The position numbers and the translations under genes are program-made. A stretch of DNA of 42,278 nt, from NCBI GenBank assembly GCA_964484135.1, contig CAZAEL010000018.1:1-42278 (forward strand). Direction: 5' to 3'. Shown here in pieces: positions 1 through 8,189 of this stretch. This stretch comes from CAZAEL01 sp964484135 (GTDB taxonomy: Bacteria; Elusimicrobiota; Elusimicrobia; FEN-1173). Within the stretch, counting starts at the first letter, position 1. Every line of letters starts with the position of its first letter. Under the pieces are notes generated by a model, which saw only the letters and a program-made list of their open reading frames with translations, searched no databases and had not been told where the DNA came from.

Positions 1-93
1 CGGACAAAACACCCGAGCGAATGCCTGCCTCGGGGCGCGGTACATTACCGGCCCTTTGCCCGCCGCGCCCAAAGAAAAGGGACCCGGGGGCAG

Positions 94-140
94 GGGGGTG
101 GGAAACCCCCGAAATCCAGGGTGAAGGGGCTGAAAGCCCC
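94..140 (-). terminator. Tandem hairpins downstream of the SAM methyltransferase gene
   Basis: Just past the methyltransferase stop codon (146-144) there are two perfect 6-bp stems. One is GGGGCT-GAA-AGCCCC at 126-140; the other is GGGGGT-GGGAA-ACCCCC at 94-110. They suit a transcript 3' end, but no T-tract follows directly; the nearest is a mixed run at about 73-80. They could be an intrinsic terminator variant or an RNA stabilising element. I see no gene in bases 1-143. Confidence 0.4.
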
Positions 141-143
141 CTC

Positions 144-842
144 CTAAACCCTCCCGCGGTGCATCACCACGAACCCCCGCTCGTGCCGGTTGACGCGGGA
201 ATGCACCACCTCGAACCCCGCCTCCCGGAAAAAGGACGCGCCGTGCGGGTACACGTACACAAGAAAAATGTCGGACCGCTCATTGCGCAATTTGTCCGCG
301 AACTTCTTCATGGTGTGCTCGTGAAAGGGCTCGTACAGAAAAACGACGAGGTCTTCCCGGGGGAATTCGAAATCCAGGACGTTCTCCCGCCGGATTTCCA
401 CGGGCGGGACCCGACCCCCGCGCCGGTCCGCGAAACGCCGCGCGTTCTCCCCGGCCAGCCGGGCCAGGGCGGGCGAGATCTCCACGCCGATGACCTTCTT
501 GAACGGGTGTTCCGCGGCGCAGACCAGCACCCGGCCCGGACCGCACCCCACGTCCACGAAGGTCCGCCCCGCCAGGGACCCCTTGAGAAATTCCAGGGCC
601 TGCCGGATGAAAAGATAGGGGGCGGGGCTGTACAAGTGGGGGTCTTTGACCTCCCGCGGGCCGTAGTCCATGTCCGCGGGCTCCACCGCGAAGAGGTACT
701 TGATCCCGTACCCGAAATAGCGCGCGCAGAAAAGGGCCTCGTTCAGGACCACCTGGAGATAAACCAGCCAATCCCAATAGCGCAGCCGCTCACATTGGAC
801 GCGCAGCAGCGAGAGGATGGAAGGGATGACCCTCTTTGTCAT
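144..842 (-). CDS. Class I SAM-dependent methyltransferase, substrate unknown
   Basis: This 232-aa protein has the glycine-rich SAM-binding motif FVDVGCGPG at about residues 95-103. It is followed by an acidic strand end (IGVEIS, 118-123), typical of the class I Rossmann methyltransferase fold. The first 90 residues are largely helical and aromatic and resemble no substrate domain I recognise. The ATG at 842 overlaps the stop of the upstream membrane-protein gene in an ATGA junction. This is preferred over the longer in-frame extension to 1253, which would run back through that gene. It is the last gene of the run that starts with hrcA. The substrate could be a protein, a lipid or a small molecule; nothing in the sequence decides. 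Confidence 0.8.
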   Translation of the reverse strand: MTKRVIPSILSLLRVQCERLRYWDWLVYLQVVLNEALFCARYFGYGIKYLFAVEPADMDYGPREVKDPHLYSPAPYLFIRQALEFLKGSLAGRTFVDVGCGPGRVLVCAAEHPFKKVIGVEISPALARLAGENARRFADRRGGRVPPVEIRRENVLDFEFPREDLVVFLYEPFHEHTMKKFADKLRNERSDIFLVYVYPHGASFFREAGFEVVHSRVNRHERGFVVMHRGRV

Positions 843-1237
843 CCGGCGCGCTTGCCCAACTGGAGCCGTATGCTCCCCACCCACGCGCCCACGATGCCCC
901 CCATGATGGCCATGCCGGTGGAAACCACGGAGGCCGGGACCAGGAGGCGCCAATAGTCGGGCTGGGCCATGAAGGACAGGGCGGAACCGTAATCGGGCAG
1001 GGCCAAACGGGTGAGCTGGAACAGGGCCAGGGGCAGGCCCACGATGATGCCGGACAGCCAGCCGTGCCGCTGGGACAGCCAGCCCGCGACCGCGCCGAAA
1101 AGGAAGAGCCACAAGAGGAGCCCCAAGGCCCGAACCTGCCACAGGAGGCTCAGCGCCAGCGCCAGCCCGCTCACCGCGAAGGAAACGAGCGCGATCCAGG
1201 ACCAGGACGTTTTCTTTTTTCCGACGACGTTTTCCAT
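839..1237 (-). CDS. Small integral membrane protein, function unknown
   Basis: A 132-aa protein with a short lysine-rich N-terminus and about four predicted membrane segments (roughly residues 13-33, 37-54, 60-78 and 98-121). A basic tail suggests a cytoplasmic C-terminus. The last segment is glycine-rich (IMGGIVGAWVG). I do not recognise the family. The size and hairpin-like helices recall AtpI-type or other small four-helix proteins, but there is no diagnostic motif. The gene starts 3 bases after the rsmE stop and its own stop overlaps the methyltransferase start, so it is probably co-translated with both. Confidence 0.65.
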   Translation of the reverse strand: MENVVGKKKTSWSWIALVSFAVSGLALALSLLWQVRALGLLLWLFLFGAVAGWLSQRHGWLSGIIVGLPLALFQLTRLALPDYGSALSFMAQPDYWRLLVPASVVSTGMAIMGGIVGAWVGSIRLQLGKRAG

Positions 1238-1240
1238 AAA

Positions 1241-1978
1241 TCACGCCTCCCATTCATAAAGCAAAACCGACGCCACGAACAGCCCCGCGGTCTCGGTGCG
1301 CAGGATCGCGGGCCCCAGGGTCACGGACAGGGCGCCGTTCTTGCGGGCCAGGTCCGCCTCCGACGGCGTGAACCCGCCCTCCGGGCCGATGAACACGTTG
1401 ACGGTCTTGGTCCCGGCCTTGCGCGAAGCCAGGGCCTGCTTCAAGGAGAGATGCCCTTCCCCCTCCCAGGGGAAAAGGGTCAGGGAATCCTCGCCGCAGG
1501 AGGCCAGGGCCTGGGCCAGGGGCACGGGGGAAGAAACGCGGGGCAGATGGCTGCGGCCGCTCTGCTTGGCCGCGGCCAGGACGATCTTTTCCCACCGCTT
1601 CAGGCGGTCCGCCAGCTTCTGGGGCGGGACCCGGACCTCGCCGCGCTCCGTGTAAACGGGGACGATCTCCGAGGCCCCGAGCTCCGTCATTTTTTCCAGA
1701 ATCCAGTCGAACTTGTCGCCCTTGGGCAGGCCCTGGAAGAGGCGCAGGGTGAGGGGCGGACGTTCCGGCGCGGCCTGGGCCGCCAGCACGCGGCCCTCCA
1801 CGCGGGAGGTGGACACGCTCTCGATGCGGCCCCGGTAACCGTGTCCCTGGCCGTCGAAGAGCTGGATATCGTCCCCGACTTTTTTGCGCAGGACCAGGGC
1901 CACGTGCTGGGCCTCGTCCTTTTCCAAAACGAAACGTCCCTCGCGGACGTTTTCGGGAGGGACGTAGAAGTGGGGCAT
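1241..1978 (-). CDS. rsmE: 16S rRNA (uracil-1498-N3)-methyltransferase RsmE
   Basis: RsmE methylates N3 of U1498 in 16S rRNA and belongs to the SPOUT (knotted) methyltransferases. The 245-aa length is normal. The C-terminal half carries the SAM-binding knot signatures IGPEGGF (197-203) and LGPAILRTETA (221-231). The N-terminal part is the PUA-like RNA-binding domain. The gene follows dnaJ, a common placement for rsmE in heat-shock operons. Its ATG at 1978 has no evident Shine-Dalgarno sequence, because an octamer-repeat spacer abuts it (…GCCTTTAGACGC-ATG on the coding strand). Confidence 0.95.
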   Translation of the reverse strand: MPHFYVPPENVREGRFVLEKDEAQHVALVLRKKVGDDIQLFDGQGHGYRGRIESVSTSRVEGRVLAAQAAPERPPLTLRLFQGLPKGDKFDWILEKMTELGASEIVPVYTERGEVRVPPQKLADRLKRWEKIVLAAAKQSGRSHLPRVSSPVPLAQALASCGEDSLTLFPWEGEGHLSLKQALASRKAGTKTVNVFIGPEGGFTPSEADLARKNGALSVTLGPAILRTETAGLFVASVLLYEWEA

Positions 1979-2074
1979 GCGTCTAAAGGCGTGCTGCCGT
2001 GCTGCAGCGCTGCCGTGCTGCCGTTAAAAGCTTTGAACTACAGCACCGAAGCACTGAAGCACTGAAGCACATTT
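1979..2074. repeat. Octamer-repeat spacer between dnaJ and rsmE
   Basis: The left arm is four octamers of GTGCTGCC type: 1991-1998, 1999-2006 (GTGCTGCA), 2007-2014 (GCGCTGCC) and 2015-2022. The right arm is AGCACCGA, AGCACTGA, AGCACTGA and AGCAC at 2042-2070. The GTGCT and AGCAC cores are complementary, so the arms can fold across the 19-bp centre. The spacer sits exactly between the dnaJ stop and the rsmE start, in an operon where most junctions overlap. Confidence 0.85.
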
Positions 2075-3190
2075 TTATTTTCCGAAGACACGTTTGAAAA
2101 CGCCCGCTTCCGAGGCCCCGTTCTCGCCGAAGGACTTGGCGAGCTGGGCGAAAAGCTCCTTTTGTTCCCGGGTGAGGTGTTTGGGGATGTCCACCAGGAC
2201 CCGCACCAAAAGGTCGCCGCGGCCCGAGCCGCGCAGACGCGGCATGCCGGCGCCGCGGACCCGGAACACGGTGCCGGACTGGGTCCCGGCCGGAATGTGG
2301 ATGCGCACGGGTTTTTCCAGGGTGGGAACCTCGGTTTCCCCTCCCAGCACGGCCAAAGGGACGGAGACGGTCCGCGTGGTGATCAGGTCTTCTTCGTCCC
2401 TTTCAAAGCGTTCGTCCGGTTTGACGTGCACCACCACGAAGAGGTCGCCCGGCGGCGCGCCCCGTTCCCCCGCCTCGCCGGCGCCGGAAACGCGGAGCGC
2501 GACGCCGTCCGTCACGCCCGGCGGGATCCGCACCGTGAGGGTGTCCGTGGTCCGCACGCGGCCTTCGCCGCGGCATTCGGGACAGGGGTTTTCCACCACC
2601 TGGCCTTCGCCCTGGCACCGGGGGCAGGTCTGGGCCAGGGTGAAGAACCCGCGGGACACCCGCACCTGGCCCGCGCCCCGGCAGTCCGGGCACATCTTGC
2701 GGCCGGACCCGGACCTGGCGCCCGATCCCTGGCACTTGGGGCAGGCGGTGTGACGGTTCACCTTGACGGTGGATTGGGCGCCGGCGAAAGCCTCCTGCAG
2801 GGTCACGGTGTGGTCGTAACGCAGGTCTTCGCCCTTGCGGGGGCCCCGGCGCCGCGCGCCGCGCCCGCCGCCGAACACGTCCCCGAAGATGTCGGAGAAC
2901 ACCTCGCCGAAGCCGCCCATGTCCTCGAAACCCTGGAAGCCGCCGCCCGCGCCCCCGGCCCCGGCCTGCACCCCGGCGTGGCCGTACTGGTCGTACAGGG
3001 CCTTTTTCTCCGGACTGGAGAGGACCTCGTACGCCTCGTTGATCTCCTTGAACTTTTCCTCCGCGGCCTTGTTGCCCGGATTCCGGTCCGGGTGGTGCTG
3101 GAGGGCCAGCTTGCGGTACGCGGCCTTCAGCTCGTCCGCGGAGGCGTTCCTGGAGACGCCCAGGACTTCGTAGTAATCACGTTTAGACAT
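2075..3190 (-). CDS. dnaJ: Chaperone protein DnaJ (Hsp40)
   Basis: DnaJ is the co-chaperone that delivers substrates to DnaK and stimulates its ATPase. The 371-aa protein has the full type I layout. The J-domain is residues 1-70 with HPD at 33-35. A Gly/Phe-rich linker spans about 75-115. Four CXXCXGXG zinc-binding repeats start near 150, 167, 189 and 203. A C-terminal substrate-binding region follows. It lies downstream of dnaK in the CIRCE-controlled operon. The ATG at 3190 is preceded by GCCTTT and octamer repeats, with no recognisable Shine-Dalgarno sequence. Confidence 0.98.
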   Translation of the reverse strand: MSKRDYYEVLGVSRNASADELKAAYRKLALQHHPDRNPGNKAAEEKFKEINEAYEVLSSPEKKALYDQYGHAGVQAGAGGAGGGFQGFEDMGGFGEVFSDIFGDVFGGGRGARRRGPRKGEDLRYDHTVTLQEAFAGAQSTVKVNRHTACPKCQGSGARSGSGRKMCPDCRGAGQVRVSRGFFTLAQTCPRCQGEGQVVENPCPECRGEGRVRTTDTLTVRIPPGVTDGVALRVSGAGEAGERGAPPGDLFVVVHVKPDERFERDEEDLITTRTVSVPLAVLGGETEVPTLEKPVRIHIPAGTQSGTVFRVRGAGMPRLRGSGRGDLLVRVLVDIPKHLTREQKELFAQLAKSFGENGASEAGVFKRVFGK

Positions 3191-3272
3191 AAAGGCGTGC
3201 TTCAGTGCTGCCGTGCTTCAGTTAACAGCGTCATGGTTTTTGACCGCAGCACCGAAGCCCAGCGGCACGTTG
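3191..3272. repeat. Octamer-repeat spacer between dnaK and dnaJ
   Basis: The left arm is GTGCTTCA (3197-3204), GTGCTGCC (3205-3212) and GTGCTTCA (3213-3220). The right arm is AGCACCGA (3248-3255), AGCCCAGC, GGCAC to 3268. It is the same octamer family and two-arm layout as 1979-2074. It shares the edge sequence AAAGGCGTGCT next to the downstream start codon. Confidence 0.8.
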
Positions 3273-5141
3273 TTATTTTTTATCGTCATCCACCACCTCG
3301 GCGTCCACCACTTTGCCGTCCTTGCCGTTGGCGTCCTTTTCCGGCGCGGGGCCGGACGCGCCGCCGGCCTGGGCCTTGGCGTTGGCCGCCTTGTACATTT
3401 CCTCGGCCAGCTTGTGGGAGGCTTTCAGCAGGTCCTCCTTGGTCTTCTTGATCTTGTCCAGGTCGGTCCCTTTCAGGGCCTCCTTGGCGTCCGTGAGCGC
3501 GCGCTCGATGGCCATGCGCTCGTCCTGGGACACCTTGTCGCCGTGGTCCTTCAATGCCTTTTCCGTGGAGTACACCACCGCGTCCGCCTCGTTTTTGACC
3601 TCGATCTGCTCCTTGGTCTTCTTGTCCTCATCCGCGAACTTTTCCGCGTCCTTGACGAACTTCTCCACCTCGTCCTTGGAGAGCTTGTTCTTGGCGTGGA
3701 TGGTGATGTGCTGGGTCTTCTGCGTGCCCAGGTCCTTGGCGGAGACGTTCAGGATGCCGTTGGCGTCGATGTCGAAGGCCACCTCGATCTGCGGCATGCC
3801 CCGGGGCGCGGGCGGGATGCCGTCCAGGTCGAAATGCCCCAGGGACACGTTGTCCTTGGCCATGGGCCGCTCCCCCTGGAGCACGTGCACGGTCACCGCG
3901 GGCTGGTTGTCCGCCGCGGTGGAGAACACCTGGGACTTTTTTACGGGGATGGTGGTGTTGCGCTCGATGAGCTTGGTGAACACCCCGCCCAGGGTCTCGA
4001 TGCCCAGGGACAGGGGCGTGACGTCCAGGAGCAGGACGTCCTTGACCTCGCCGGAAAGCACGCCGGCCTGGATGGCCGCGCCCAGGGCCACGCATTCCAT
4101 GGGGTTGACGCCGCCTTCCACCTTGCGGCCCACGAACCCCTCCACGAACTTCTGCACGATGGGCATGCGCGTGGGGCCGCCCACCATGATGACCTTGGTG
4201 ATCTGGGAGGGCGAGAGCTTGGCGTCGGAGATGGCCTGCTCCATGGGGTGCCGGCACCGGTCGATGATGGGCTGGACCAGGGCCTCCAGTTTCGCCCGGG
4301 AGAGCTTCATCTGCAGATGCTTGGGGCCGGAGGCGTCCGCCGTGATGAAGGGCAGGTTGATCTCGGTCTCAAGCACCGTGGACAGCTCGATCTTGGCCTT
4401 TTCCGCCGCCTCCTTGAACCGCTGCATGGCCATCTTGTCCTTCCGGAGGTCGATGCCGTGCTCCTTGCGGAACTCCTCCGCGATGAAGTCGATGAGCACG
4501 TTGTCCATGTCCGTGCCGCCCAACTGGGTGTCGCCGGAGGTGGACATGACCTCGAAGGTGGCCTCCTGGCCGACGGTGCCCATCTCCATGATGGTCACGT
4601 CGAGCGTGCCGCCGCCCAGGTCGAAGACCAGGATCTTCTGGGGCTGGCCGGTCTTGTCCAGGCCGTACGCCAGGCTGGCCGCGGTCGGCTCGTTGACCAG
4701 GCGCACCACCTCCAGGCCCGCGATCTGGCCCGCGTCCTTGGTGGCCTGGCGCTGGTTGTCGTCGAAGTACGCCGGGACCGTGATCACGGCCTTTTCCACC
4801 TTCTCGCCCAGATAGGCTTCGGCGTCCCGCTTGATCTTTTGAAGGATGAACGCGGAGAGCTGCTGGGGGGTGTATTCCTTGCCGTGGACCTTGTACTTGT
4901 GGTCCTGCCCCATCTTGCGCTTGAAAGCGAAGAGCGTGCCCTCCGGGTTGGTCACGGCCTGCCGGCGGGCCGGTTCCCCCACCAAAAGCTGGTCGTCCTT
5001 GGTGAACGCCACGTAGGACGGGAAGGCCTTGCCCCCCAGGGTCGTCCCCTCGGCGGACGGGATGATGGCGGGCTTGCCGCCCTCCATGACCGCGGCGGCG
5101 GAGTTGGACGTGCCCAGGTCGATGCCGATGATCTTGCTCAT
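3273..5141 (-). CDS. dnaK: Chaperone protein DnaK (Hsp70)
   Basis: DnaK is the ATP-driven Hsp70 chaperone. The 622-aa protein starts with the actin-fold phosphate motif IDLGTSNS (residues 7-14). It contains the VFDLGGGTLDVT signature of the nucleotide-binding domain and the conserved interdomain linker region (DVLLLDVTPLSLG). The C-terminal lid ends in an acidic tail, VVDDDKK. The ATG at 5141 is preceded by a good GGAGG Shine-Dalgarno sequence 5 bases upstream. It is separated from grpE by 117 bp and from dnaJ by an octamer-repeat spacer. Confidence 0.99.
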   Translation of the reverse strand: MSKIIGIDLGTSNSAAAVMEGGKPAIIPSAEGTTLGGKAFPSYVAFTKDDQLLVGEPARRQAVTNPEGTLFAFKRKMGQDHKYKVHGKEYTPQQLSAFILQKIKRDAEAYLGEKVEKAVITVPAYFDDNQRQATKDAGQIAGLEVVRLVNEPTAASLAYGLDKTGQPQKILVFDLGGGTLDVTIMEMGTVGQEATFEVMSTSGDTQLGGTDMDNVLIDFIAEEFRKEHGIDLRKDKMAMQRFKEAAEKAKIELSTVLETEINLPFITADASGPKHLQMKLSRAKLEALVQPIIDRCRHPMEQAISDAKLSPSQITKVIMVGGPTRMPIVQKFVEGFVGRKVEGGVNPMECVALGAAIQAGVLSGEVKDVLLLDVTPLSLGIETLGGVFTKLIERNTTIPVKKSQVFSTAADNQPAVTVHVLQGERPMAKDNVSLGHFDLDGIPPAPRGMPQIEVAFDIDANGILNVSAKDLGTQKTQHITIHAKNKLSKDEVEKFVKDAEKFADEDKKTKEQIEVKNEADAVVYSTEKALKDHGDKVSQDERMAIERALTDAKEALKGTDLDKIKKTKEDLLKASHKLAEEMYKAANAKAQAGGASGPAPEKDANGKDGKVVDAEVVDDDKK

Positions 5142-5258
5142 GGTAGCCTCCTTGCTTATGTCAAAGCTGAATTCAAAACCGGTTTCACGCGCGTCGGCAG
5201 GGAACGCGCCGAATCTTTCCCTCCGTCCGGGCCGCCCAACGGGCGGACGTCCGGCGGA
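5142..5258 (-). other. grpE-dnaK intercistronic region with GC-rich hairpin
   Basis: There is no gene here. On the coding strand a stem of CCGCCC-GTT-GGGCGG type, extended by GTCCG/CGGAC with a small bulge, lies near 5226-5252. It could stabilise or process the mRNA between grpE and dnaK. No T-tract follows, so a terminator is unlikely. The dnaK Shine-Dalgarno sequence is at the low-coordinate end. Confidence 0.4.
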
Positions 5259-5819
5259 TCAGCCGGCGGCCGGCCGTCCTTTGACGCCGGACGGCCTGGC
5301 CGCGACCTTCACCCGGGCGGGGCGGAGCAGGCGGCCTTTCAGGGAGTAGCCCTTCTGCAGCACCGCCAGCACGCGGCCCTCGTCGCCGTCCCCCTCCACC
5401 GTTTCCACCGCTTCGTGGCGCTCCGGGTCGAACTTTTCCCCTTCCGCCGCGATCTCCTCCAGCCCCTCCTCCCGGAGGAGGCGCTTGAACTCCCCGTAAA
5501 GCATGTCCAGCCCGACGATGACGGACTTGACGTCGTGGGTCTTGTGCGCGGCCGCCTCGGCCTGCTCCATCACGTCCATGAGGGAGATCAGTTGCATCAC
5601 GATCTCCTCCTTGCCCCAGCGCCGGTGGTCCCCCTTCTCTTTCTCGACCCGCTTGCGGTAATTCTCGAACTCCGCCTTGAGGCGCACCAGCTGGTCGTAG
5701 TACTCCGCGGACTTGGCCTTGGCCTCCTCCAGGGACTGCTTTAAAATCGTCAACTCCGACGTTTTTTCTTCCGCCGCCACCGAGGCGATGTCCCGATCTT
5801 CCGGTTGAGGGGCCGTCAT
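5259..5819 (-). CDS. grpE: Nucleotide exchange factor GrpE
   Basis: GrpE releases ADP from DnaK and so resets its folding cycle. The 186-aa protein has the expected N-terminal long helix/coiled coil (about 20-75, containing LKAEFENYRKRVEKEK). A C-terminal beta domain follows, with FDPERHEAVETV and a GRLLRPARVKVA-type ending. It starts 7 bp after the hrcA stop, which fits the hrcA-grpE-dnaK-dnaJ order of class I heat-shock operons. Confidence 0.97.
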   Translation of the reverse strand: MTAPQPEDRDIASVAAEEKTSELTILKQSLEEAKAKSAEYYDQLVRLKAEFENYRKRVEKEKGDHRRWGKEEIVMQLISLMDVMEQAEAAAHKTHDVKSVIVGLDMLYGEFKRLLREEGLEEIAAEGEKFDPERHEAVETVEGDGDEGRVLAVLQKGYSLKGRLLRPARVKVAARPSGVKGRPAAG

Positions 5820-5826
5820 AAGCCGT

Positions 5827-6903
5827 TCATCCCCCCACCAGTTTGTTCATGACGTTGCTCACCACCTTGGCCACGTACCCCACCAGGCTGATCATGCGGG
5901 AATATTCCATGCGCTTGGGGCCGATGATGCCCAGGACCCCCACGCGCCGGTCCCCGATGGTGTAGGTGGAGGAGATGAGGCTCAGGTTCTTCAGGTCCGG
6001 AAATTTGTTCTCCGCGCCGATCTTGACCTTGACCCCGGGCCATTTCCCCGCGGCCGCCCCCTCGGAAAGGTCCTGGACGATCAGCTCCCCCAGGCGGCGT
6101 TTTTCATCGAACAGGTTGACGAGGGAGCGCAGCTGTTCGTGGTCCTGGAAATCCGGCAGGGCCAGGATGTTGCCCTTGCCTTCCAAATACAGCTCCCCCT
6201 CGTCGGCGATGTCGAAGGCCTGCCGGCTGATCCGCTTGGCCATCTCCAGCATCTGCATCTGCCGGTGCCGGAAAGCCTCCACGTGGTCCAGCAGGGTCTC
6301 CCGGACCTCCTGGAAGAGCCGCCCGCGCAAATGTTCGTTGAGGAGGCGGGCCAGGGAAGGGATCAGGTCCGAGGGCACCGGGTCCTCGAAATCCACCACA
6401 CGGTGCTTCACCAGGCCGGAGTCCGACACCAGCACCACCAGCACGCGGTGGCCGTCCAGCGGGACCAGCTCCAGATGCCGCAGCCGGGCCTGCTCCAGCG
6501 GGGGTGCCATCACGAACCCCGTGTAATGGGAGAGGACCGACAGCGTTTTGGAGGTGGAAAGCATGAGCTGCTCGATCTCCCGCACGCGGGCCTCGTACTC
6601 CTGCCGGATGCGCTCCTCCTCCATCTGGGCCAGGCGCTGCAGCTCGATGAGCGAATCCACGTAAAACCGGTAGGCCTTGTCCGTGGGGACGCGCCCCGCG
6701 GACGTGTGGGGGTGCGTGAGATAACCCTCGCTCTCCAGCTCGGCCATGGCGTTGCGGATGGTGGCCGGCGACAGGTCCAGCCGGTATTCCTCCGCCAGGA
6801 AGGCGGACCCCACGGGTTTGGCGGTCTTGATGTACTGGTGGATGATGGCCTGGAGCAACCGGCGTTTCCGTTCTTCCTGTTCCGAAGGGCTGAGCGTTCT
6901 CAT
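5827..6903 (-). CDS. hrcA: Heat-inducible transcription repressor HrcA
   Basis: HrcA binds CIRCE operators and represses class I heat-shock genes until chaperones are titrated by unfolded protein. The 358-aa length fits the family. The N-terminal winged helix (about 1-75) contains LSPATIRNAMAELE and GYLTHPHTSAGRVPTDKAYR, characteristic of HrcA. A GAF-like dimerisation region follows. The ATG at 6903 has an AAGGA Shine-Dalgarno sequence about 8 bases upstream. A perfect CIRCE lies 23-49 bases before the start, so the gene is autoregulated. Confidence 0.98.
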   Translation of the reverse strand: MRTLSPSEQEERKRRLLQAIIHQYIKTAKPVGSAFLAEEYRLDLSPATIRNAMAELESEGYLTHPHTSAGRVPTDKAYRFYVDSLIELQRLAQMEEERIRQEYEARVREIEQLMLSTSKTLSVLSHYTGFVMAPPLEQARLRHLELVPLDGHRVLVVLVSDSGLVKHRVVDFEDPVPSDLIPSLARLLNEHLRGRLFQEVRETLLDHVEAFRHRQMQMLEMAKRISRQAFDIADEGELYLEGKGNILALPDFQDHEQLRSLVNLFDEKRRLGELIVQDLSEGAAAGKWPGVKVKIGAENKFPDLKNLSLISSTYTIGDRRVGVLGIIGPKRMEYSRMISLVGYVAKVVSNVMNKLVGG

Positions 6904-6925
6904 GTTTCCCCGTCCTTAAACAAAA

Positions 6926-6952
6926 TTAGCACTCATCTTAAATGAGTGCTAA
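6926..6952 (-). promoter_or_regulatory. CIRCE operator (HrcA binding site)
   Basis: This is a perfect inverted repeat TTAGCACTC (6926-6934), 9-bp spacer, GAGTGCTAA (6944-6952), identical to the CIRCE consensus. It begins one base after the -10 box and covers the expected transcription start near 6947. HrcA bound here would block initiation of the hrcA-grpE-dnaK-dnaJ operon. Confidence 0.97.
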
Positions 6953-6953
6953 A

Positions 6954-6982
6954 AGTATAACACAGAGCCCATTTTGTGTCAA
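6954..6982 (-). promoter_or_regulatory. Sigma-70 type promoter of the hrcA operon
   Basis: On the minus strand the -35 box is TTGACA (6982-6977) and the -10 box is TATACT (6959-6954), separated by exactly 17 bp. This is nearly the full consensus. The CIRCE operator follows immediately, giving a strong promoter held by HrcA. Confidence 0.93.
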
Positions 6983-7052
6983 GGCTGTCACGAGGAGCGG
7001 TTTTTAATGGCGTTTTTATTCGATTTCCCGGCGTTTTGGGATGGGACTTTCT

Positions 7053-7070
7053 TTCCTATATAGATAGGAA
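7053..7070. other. Short hairpin between hemW and the hrcA promoter
   Basis: A perfect 7-bp inverted repeat TTCCTAT-ATAG-ATAGGAA lies 25 bp downstream of the hemW stop. It is placed like a transcript end for hemW, but no T-tract follows on the minus strand, so terminator function is uncertain. The rest of 6983-7094 shows nothing further. Confidence 0.4.
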
Positions 7071-7094
7071 GCGGCCTCCTTGACGGGGACCAGG

Positions 7095-8189
7095 TCAGGC
7101 CGGGGAAAGCAGTTCCTGAAAAAGCCGGTTGGAAAGACGCCAGCCCCGGAGCGTGGGCTCGAACCGCGCGCCCGCGGGGTCGGAGACCAGGAACCCCAAG
7201 GAGCGGAACCGGTCCAGCACCGGCCCGTACAGTTCCCGGGCGCGGGAGGACGGACGGACACCCTCCTTGAGGCGGAGGGAGAGCATGAGGTCTTCCCCCA
7301 CCCGTTCCGTGTCCGAGAGGACCGCCTCTTCCTCCACGGGTGAACGCCCCTCCTCCACGGCCCGGAGGTAAAGGTCCAGGTCCTCCGTGTTCTTGCGCCG
7401 CGTCCGGCCGTCGTACGAGGCGGCGGACAGGCCCGCCCCCAGGCAGGGGAGGTTTTTCCAATAACGGAGGTTGTGGCGGCATTCAAAGCCCGGGCGGGCG
7501 AAGTTGGAAATTTCGTAATGCACGTACCCGGCGCGGGTGAGGATTTCGGAGGCCTCCTCGTACATGTCCGCCTGCAGGTCCGGGTCCGCTTCGATCCCCT
7601 GCCGGCGGAAGACGGTCTCCTCCTCCACGGCCAGGGCGTAGGCGGAGACGTGCTCCAAGCCCAGGTCCAGCACCCGGCGGAGGGTCTCCCGCCAATGGGC
7701 CGGGCTTTGTCCCGGCAGGCCGTACATCAGGTCCGCGTTGATGTTGCGGAAACCCGCGGCCCGCGCCGCGGCGTGCGCCCGCCGGAAACCGGCGAAGTCG
7801 TGCAGCCGCCCCAGGCGCTTGAGCAGAAAATCCTGGACGGCCTGCAGGCCGAAGCTGAGGCGGTTGATCCCCTGCTCTCCCAGCGCGGACAGCTTTTCGG
7901 GCGTCGCGCTTTCCGGGTTGCACTCCACCGTGGCCTCGTGCCCCGGCGCGAAGCCGAAGTTCCGCCGCACCCCCGCCATGAGGCCTCGCCATTGGTCCGG
8001 CTCCAGGACCGTGGGCGTGCCGCCGCCCACGAAGAGCGTCTCGAGCCGGCGCCCGCCGAAGGACTCCATCTCCCTGGCCAGGGCCGCCAGGTAACGGGGG
8101 ATGCGGTCGTTCAGTCCCGCGTACGTGGCGAAATCGCAGTAATGGCACCGGGCCTGACAGAAGGGGATGTGGATATAAAGACCTGTCAT
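7095..8189 (-). CDS. hemW: Radical SAM heme chaperone HemW (HemN-like)
   Basis: HemW proteins are radical SAM enzymes that carry and insert heme; many are annotated as oxygen-independent coproporphyrinogen III oxidase. The 364-aa protein begins MTGLYIHIPFCQARCHYC, with the 4Fe-4S cysteines at 11, 15 and 18 and an aromatic residue between the last two. GGGTPTVL follows in the radical SAM barrel. It has the shorter HemW length rather than the ~450 aa of true HemN. The ATG at 8189 is chosen because it directly precedes this motif; 16 further residues to 8237 would be encoded by repeat DNA. No clear Shine-Dalgarno sequence is visible. Confidence 0.93.
   Translation of the reverse strand: MTGLYIHIPFCQARCHYCDFATYAGLNDRIPRYLAALAREMESFGGRRLETLFVGGGTPTVLEPDQWRGLMAGVRRNFGFAPGHEATVECNPESATPEKLSALGEQGINRLSFGLQAVQDFLLKRLGRLHDFAGFRRAHAAARAAGFRNINADLMYGLPGQSPAHWRETLRRVLDLGLEHVSAYALAVEEETVFRRQGIEADPDLQADMYEEASEILTRAGYVHYEISNFARPGFECRHNLRYWKNLPCLGAGLSAASYDGRTRRKNTEDLDLYLRAVEEGRSPVEEEAVLSDTERVGEDLMLSLRLKEGVRPSSRARELYGPVLDRFRSLGFLVSDPAGARFEPTLRGWRLSNRLFQELLSPA

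Noticed and set aside
1979..3272. Repeat arrays considered as CRISPR
   Set aside because: Units are 7-8 bp, contiguous and degenerate, with no unique spacers and no cas genes.
3213..5744. An 843-codon plus-strand open frame opposite dnaK and grpE, rich in His, Val, Leu and Gly
   Set aside because: It is the mirror of well-conserved minus-strand genes in high-GC DNA, where antisense frames rarely meet stops; the product shows no recognisable domain.
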